Assembly: GCA_028293625.1 (NCBI GenBank)
Contig: JAQGOL010000035.1
Span: 434,001-498,000 of the forward strand
Reading direction: 5' to 3'
Length of the DNA stretch: 64,000 nucleotides
Origin: Chthoniobacteraceae bacterium
GTDB taxonomy: Bacteria > Verrucomicrobiota > Verrucomicrobiia > Chthoniobacterales > Chthoniobacteraceae
Numbering within the stretch: the stretch's first letter is position 1; the number at the start of each line of letters is the position of its first letter. The notes beneath the pieces were generated by a model. That model had not been told where the DNA came from and searched no databases. It saw only the letters and a list, made by a program, of their open reading frames with translations. Of the stretch, positions 61,331 to 64,000 are shown piece by piece. The translations under genes and the position numbers were made by a program.

Positions 61331-63508
61331 ATGTTCCTTCGAGCGTCGGCTTTTTCCGTATTTTTCATCACAAGCAGCCATGCCGTGGCAGGGGACCCTT
61401 ACGAGGAGTATGTGCTGAAGTCGGCGGATTTTTCGCCAGTCAAACAGGAAAAAGAATGGGCGTATAAGGCGTTCCCGAGCTGGACTTACATGCCGTGGAC
61501 CTACCAATGGCGGATAGGTTACAACGATGAGTCCGGTCAATGGAGTCTCAAGCATGGCTACAATGGCGCTTTTATGGACCGCGACGCCATGGAAGCCGAA
61601 GGGTCCAAGAGTGGACGGCTTGATTGGATTAATAAGTTCGGGCTCCGGTTTTATATGGATCACGCCGCGGATAAAGGGATTCTGCATCTCTGGGACGGCG
61701 ACCAGCTCAAACCGCATCTTAGCGAAGTGCATGGCACCGGGATCCGGCCGGTCCCGTTAAACGATGTTACCCGCACAAAGCTCCAGGGTTACCTTCGCAA
61801 GCACATTACTTCAGTGAAATCGTCCCCTTATCGGGCGGCTTACGCGCTGGACGATGAAGCTTCGTGGGGACACTTTGTTCATCCCACGATGTGGCGGATC
61901 ACCGATGATGCGGCAGCTTATCCAAAGTGGCTTGCTGAGGTTTATGGTCCCACGGCGCCCCGGCGCGATAAATGGATAAGCTACGAGGATATTCGTCCGA
62001 ATCTGTCGGCGTGGAGTATCAAGGATTTTGACGCAAGCCCTCTGATGGATCAGTGGACTTTTAATGATGCGCTCTGGGCGAATTATTTGGGTGGTCTTGT
62101 AGAATACGCAAACTCGATTGATCCGGCCACGCCGTGCGGCATTGTCGGCGGCCAGGCTCCAAGCGCTTTTGGCGGCTACGATTATGCCAGGCTGATGCGC
62201 AAGGTGCAATTCATTGAGTCGTACAATCTCGGATCCTCACAGGCCATCATTCGGTCCTTTAATCCACATAATGCGCTGCCGGCCGTGACGAGTTGTTTTC
62301 ATCAATCCGTTGACGATGACATCTGGCAGGCGTGGTATTATATAGCTCACGGCAACCGGGGACACATCGGCTGGGTGGAGAACTGGTTTGATGGGAAGAC
62401 TCCAAAGGATTGGCACGAGCAGGTTGCCCCGACTTATCTGGAGGTAGCCAATAAGATAAGTCCATTGATGAGCGGGGCGGAATGGCTTCACGATGGTGTG
62501 GCTGTTTATTATAGCCATCCATCGATCCAGCTTGGCTGGATACTGGACGCTGAAGCCCACGGCAAAACCTGGGTTAACCGCAACAATGACGAGAAACTCA
62601 GCAGCTCAAGCCATGTCCGGCATGCTTGGGAGAACATGCTGCGGGATTCCGGCTTTCAATATAACTATCTAAGTTATGTCGATGTAATTCAGAAAGGGAT
62701 TCCCGCAGAGTATAAAGTGCTCATTCTTCCAGCCTGCCTTTGCCTTTCCGATGCGGAGGCCCGCCAGATCAAGGCGTTTTGCCAGCGTGGCGGCACGGTG
62801 ATCGCAGATTATCTGCCTGGCGTATGGGATCAGCATGGAAAGGGACGTGCCGATGGCGGTGCGCTCGATGAAATGTTCGGAACACATCATGACTCAGCTC
62901 TTCATGCGAGCGATATCTTTGGCGGAAAGTTATGGGTCGAGGTCGATCAGGACGCTAACTTTTCGTGGAAGAGTTATGAGGAGTTTCTAACCAATAAGAA
63001 CACGTGCATCAAGGAGACGAGCGGTTTTTATAGAGCGGTGCGCGCGCTGCCCGTCGATAAGGTAAACCATTTCGGGCGCGGCACGGCAGTGCTCATGAAT
63101 CTTTCTCCCCAGTGGTACAATGCGTATCGCACAGCCGGGGCCGCTGCCTCCGCCAAACGCGGCGTGTTCATGCATCATCTTTCCGATGCGGGAATCACTC
63201 CCCGTGTTCGGCTTAAATCCGCCGATGAAAGCACGCACGGTTATGAGATGACTTACTGGGCCAAGGCGGCAGGCAGCTCGAAAAGAACGATTCTTTTTCT
63301 CTGTTTGAATCCTGAGATTAGCGGAACGGCACTTGGAGGCGGAAACTCGGTTGGCTTAAAATCGGCGCTCGTGCCTGTTACCTTGCAATTTGCAAAGGAA
63401 GTTCAATTGCGTGATGAGCGCACAGGCAAGGAGATGGGAAGCGGCAAAGAATTTTCCTTTGATTGGAAACAAAACGAAGCAGCTGTCGTTTCATTTGAAG
63501 GAAGTTAA
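61331..63508 (+). CDS. Exported GH42-like glycoside hydrolase
   Basis: From ATG 61331 (signal peptide MFLRASAFSVFFITSSHAVA) the 725-residue protein has a TIM-barrel-like first half with YALDDEASWGHFVHP and LMDQWTFNDALWANYLGGLV, which may carry the acidic catalytic residues. A second half resembles the beta-galactosidase trimerisation (A4) domain: KVLILPACLCLSDAEARQIK and FCQRGGTVIADYLPGVWD. Secreted GH42-like enzymes are common in Verrucomicrobia and act on beta-galactosides or other glycans. An alternative start at 61283 gives a longer, Lys-rich N-region. Substrate is unknown. Confidence 0.75.
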   Translation: MFLRASAFSVFFITSSHAVAGDPYEEYVLKSADFSPVKQEKEWAYKAFPSWTYMPWTYQWRIGYNDESGQWSLKHGYNGAFMDRDAMEAEGSKSGRLDWINKFGLRFYMDHAADKGILHLWDGDQLKPHLSEVHGTGIRPVPLNDVTRTKLQGYLRKHITSVKSSPYRAAYALDDEASWGHFVHPTMWRITDDAAAYPKWLAEVYGPTAPRRDKWISYEDIRPNLSAWSIKDFDASPLMDQWTFNDALWANYLGGLVEYANSIDPATPCGIVGGQAPSAFGGYDYARLMRKVQFIESYNLGSSQAIIRSFNPHNALPAVTSCFHQSVDDDIWQAWYYIAHGNRGHIGWVENWFDGKTPKDWHEQVAPTYLEVANKISPLMSGAEWLHDGVAVYYSHPSIQLGWILDAEAHGKTWVNRNNDEKLSSSSHVRHAWENMLRDSGFQYNYLSYVDVIQKGIPAEYKVLILPACLCLSDAEARQIKAFCQRGGTVIADYLPGVWDQHGKGRADGGALDEMFGTHHDSALHASDIFGGKLWVEVDQDANFSWKSYEEFLTNKNTCIKETSGFYRAVRALPVDKVNHFGRGTAVLMNLSPQWYNAYRTAGAAASAKRGVFMHHLSDAGITPRVRLKSADESTHGYEMTYWAKAAGSSKRTILFLCLNPEISGTALGGGNSVGLKSALVPVTLQFAKEVQLRDERTGKEMGSGKEFSFDWKQNEAAVVSFEGS

Positions 63509-64000
63509 GCTGAACCGATTTTTACCGGACGGCCCGTTTTAACTGATTCGTAGATGGCTGTGACAACACGCATATCGGCGAGGCCTTCTTCGCCGGGAGT
63601 CCTCGGCTCTTTGTTATTCAGAATGCACTGCGAGAAGTGATCAAACTCGGCAGTGAACTGATTAATCTCCTTGATTTCCAATTGCGATTTGCGCGGTCCG
63701 AAATCCTTGCCGCCGGATTCTTTAACCATCACCCGCTGCCCCTGATAAGAGAACGCCGGATCCATTTCAATAAAGCCTCTCGTGCAAACGACGCGGTAAA
63801 ACTCGCTACGCGCCGTGCCAAATGAACATTCGCACATGGCCAGGACGCCGGAAGGAAAACGCATGGTGAATGAAACGCTTTCGGGAACTTCGCGAAAACG
63901 CGGATCGCCCGCGGGCTGCTGGGCAAACGCGGTGACTTCAACGGGCTCCTCCCCGGTGCAATAGCGGGCGGCGTTGATGGAATAGACTCCTACATCGCCA
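63505..64000 (-). CDS. Gfo/Idh/MocA oxidoreductase, N-terminus beyond window edge
   Basis: The frame is open through the right edge, so only the C-terminal 164 codons are seen. GDVGVYSINAARYCTGEEPV followed by EVTAFAQQP is the block following the catalytic His region in Gfo/Idh/MocA dehydrogenases, and ESVSFTMRFPSGVLAMCECS matches the C-terminal sheet domain. They oxidise or epimerise sugars or inositols with NAD(P). Its stop shares TTAA with the GH42-like gene, a 4-base convergent overlap, suggesting a glycan-use neighbourhood. Confidence 0.88.
   Translation of the reverse strand, partial: GDVGVYSINAARYCTGEEPVEVTAFAQQPAGDPRFREVPESVSFTMRFPSGVLAMCECSFGTARSEFYRVVCTRGFIEMDPAFSYQGQRVMVKESGGKDFGPRKSQLEIKEINQFTAEFDHFSQCILNNKEPRTPGEEGLADMRVVTAIYESVKTGRPVKIGSA

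Overview
The window looks like a chromosomal segment of a Verrucomicrobiota bacterium, most plausibly a soil or freshwater Chthoniobacter/Spartobacteria-type lineage. The pointers are a 1,168-residue autotransporter-repeat protein with a PEP-CTERM tail, weak Shine-Dalgarno signals, secreted polysaccharide-active enzymes, large VWA/MoxR clusters, beta-propeller (SBBP) proteins and GC-rich DNA with long antisense shadow frames. The phylum is an inference from gene content; no rRNA or tRNA gene was seen. There is no prophage, IS element, CRISPR array or conjugative module, so this reads as core/accessory chromosome rather than an island.

Layout. 1-2296: a GH63-type glycosidase running off the left edge (minus). 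2601-4441: leuA, preceded by a short leucine-rich ORF and mutually exclusive inverted repeats that look like a leucine attenuator. 4585-10107: a U32 peptidase-family protein, a DUF167 protein, a small secreted protein and recG. 10377-16027: an HtrA/DegQ protease, then a minus-strand group tspO / secreted unknown / alaS. 16152-19206: two aldehyde dehydrogenases. 19297-21668: a TonB-ExbD-ExbB energy-transduction operon with a long KPATP-repeat linker in TonB. 21720-24066: a LolA-like secreted protein and a multidomain secreted lysyl oxidase, convergent. 24370-27711: carB.

27897-37280 is a same-strand cluster of a VWA membrane protein, a small exported protein, a MoxR AAA+ ATPase, a DUF58 protein, a BatA-like VWA protein and a membrane protein: a Bat/MoxR-type envelope module. 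37494-41000 is the PEP-CTERM surface protein. 41291-50264 is a tightly packed lipid-catabolism operon: a cNMP-binding-domain patatin lipase, a PaaK-like acyl/aryl-CoA ligase, a thiolase, a FadB-type bifunctional enzyme and an acyl-CoA dehydrogenase. Together these could release, activate and beta-oxidise fatty acids.

50279-52432 is a WspA-like chemoreceptor; 52758-55703 a beta-propeller secreted protein; 55795-58180 a small EamA-type transporter, a coiled-coil membrane protein and a catalase-fold-like protein. 58222-58536 is the C-terminal remnant of an alkaline-phosphatase-superfamily gene. 58602-61085 is modB-modA-xdhC (molybdate uptake and molybdoenzyme maturation, with no modC in view). 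61331-63508 is a secreted GH42-like glycosidase, and a Gfo/Idh/MocA oxidoreductase runs off the right edge.

Two non-coding signals deserve most attention: the putative leucine leader upstream of leuA, and a family of GATTAN-hexamer repeats (at least five sites, two of them strong palindromes) that mostly sit directly behind stop codons.
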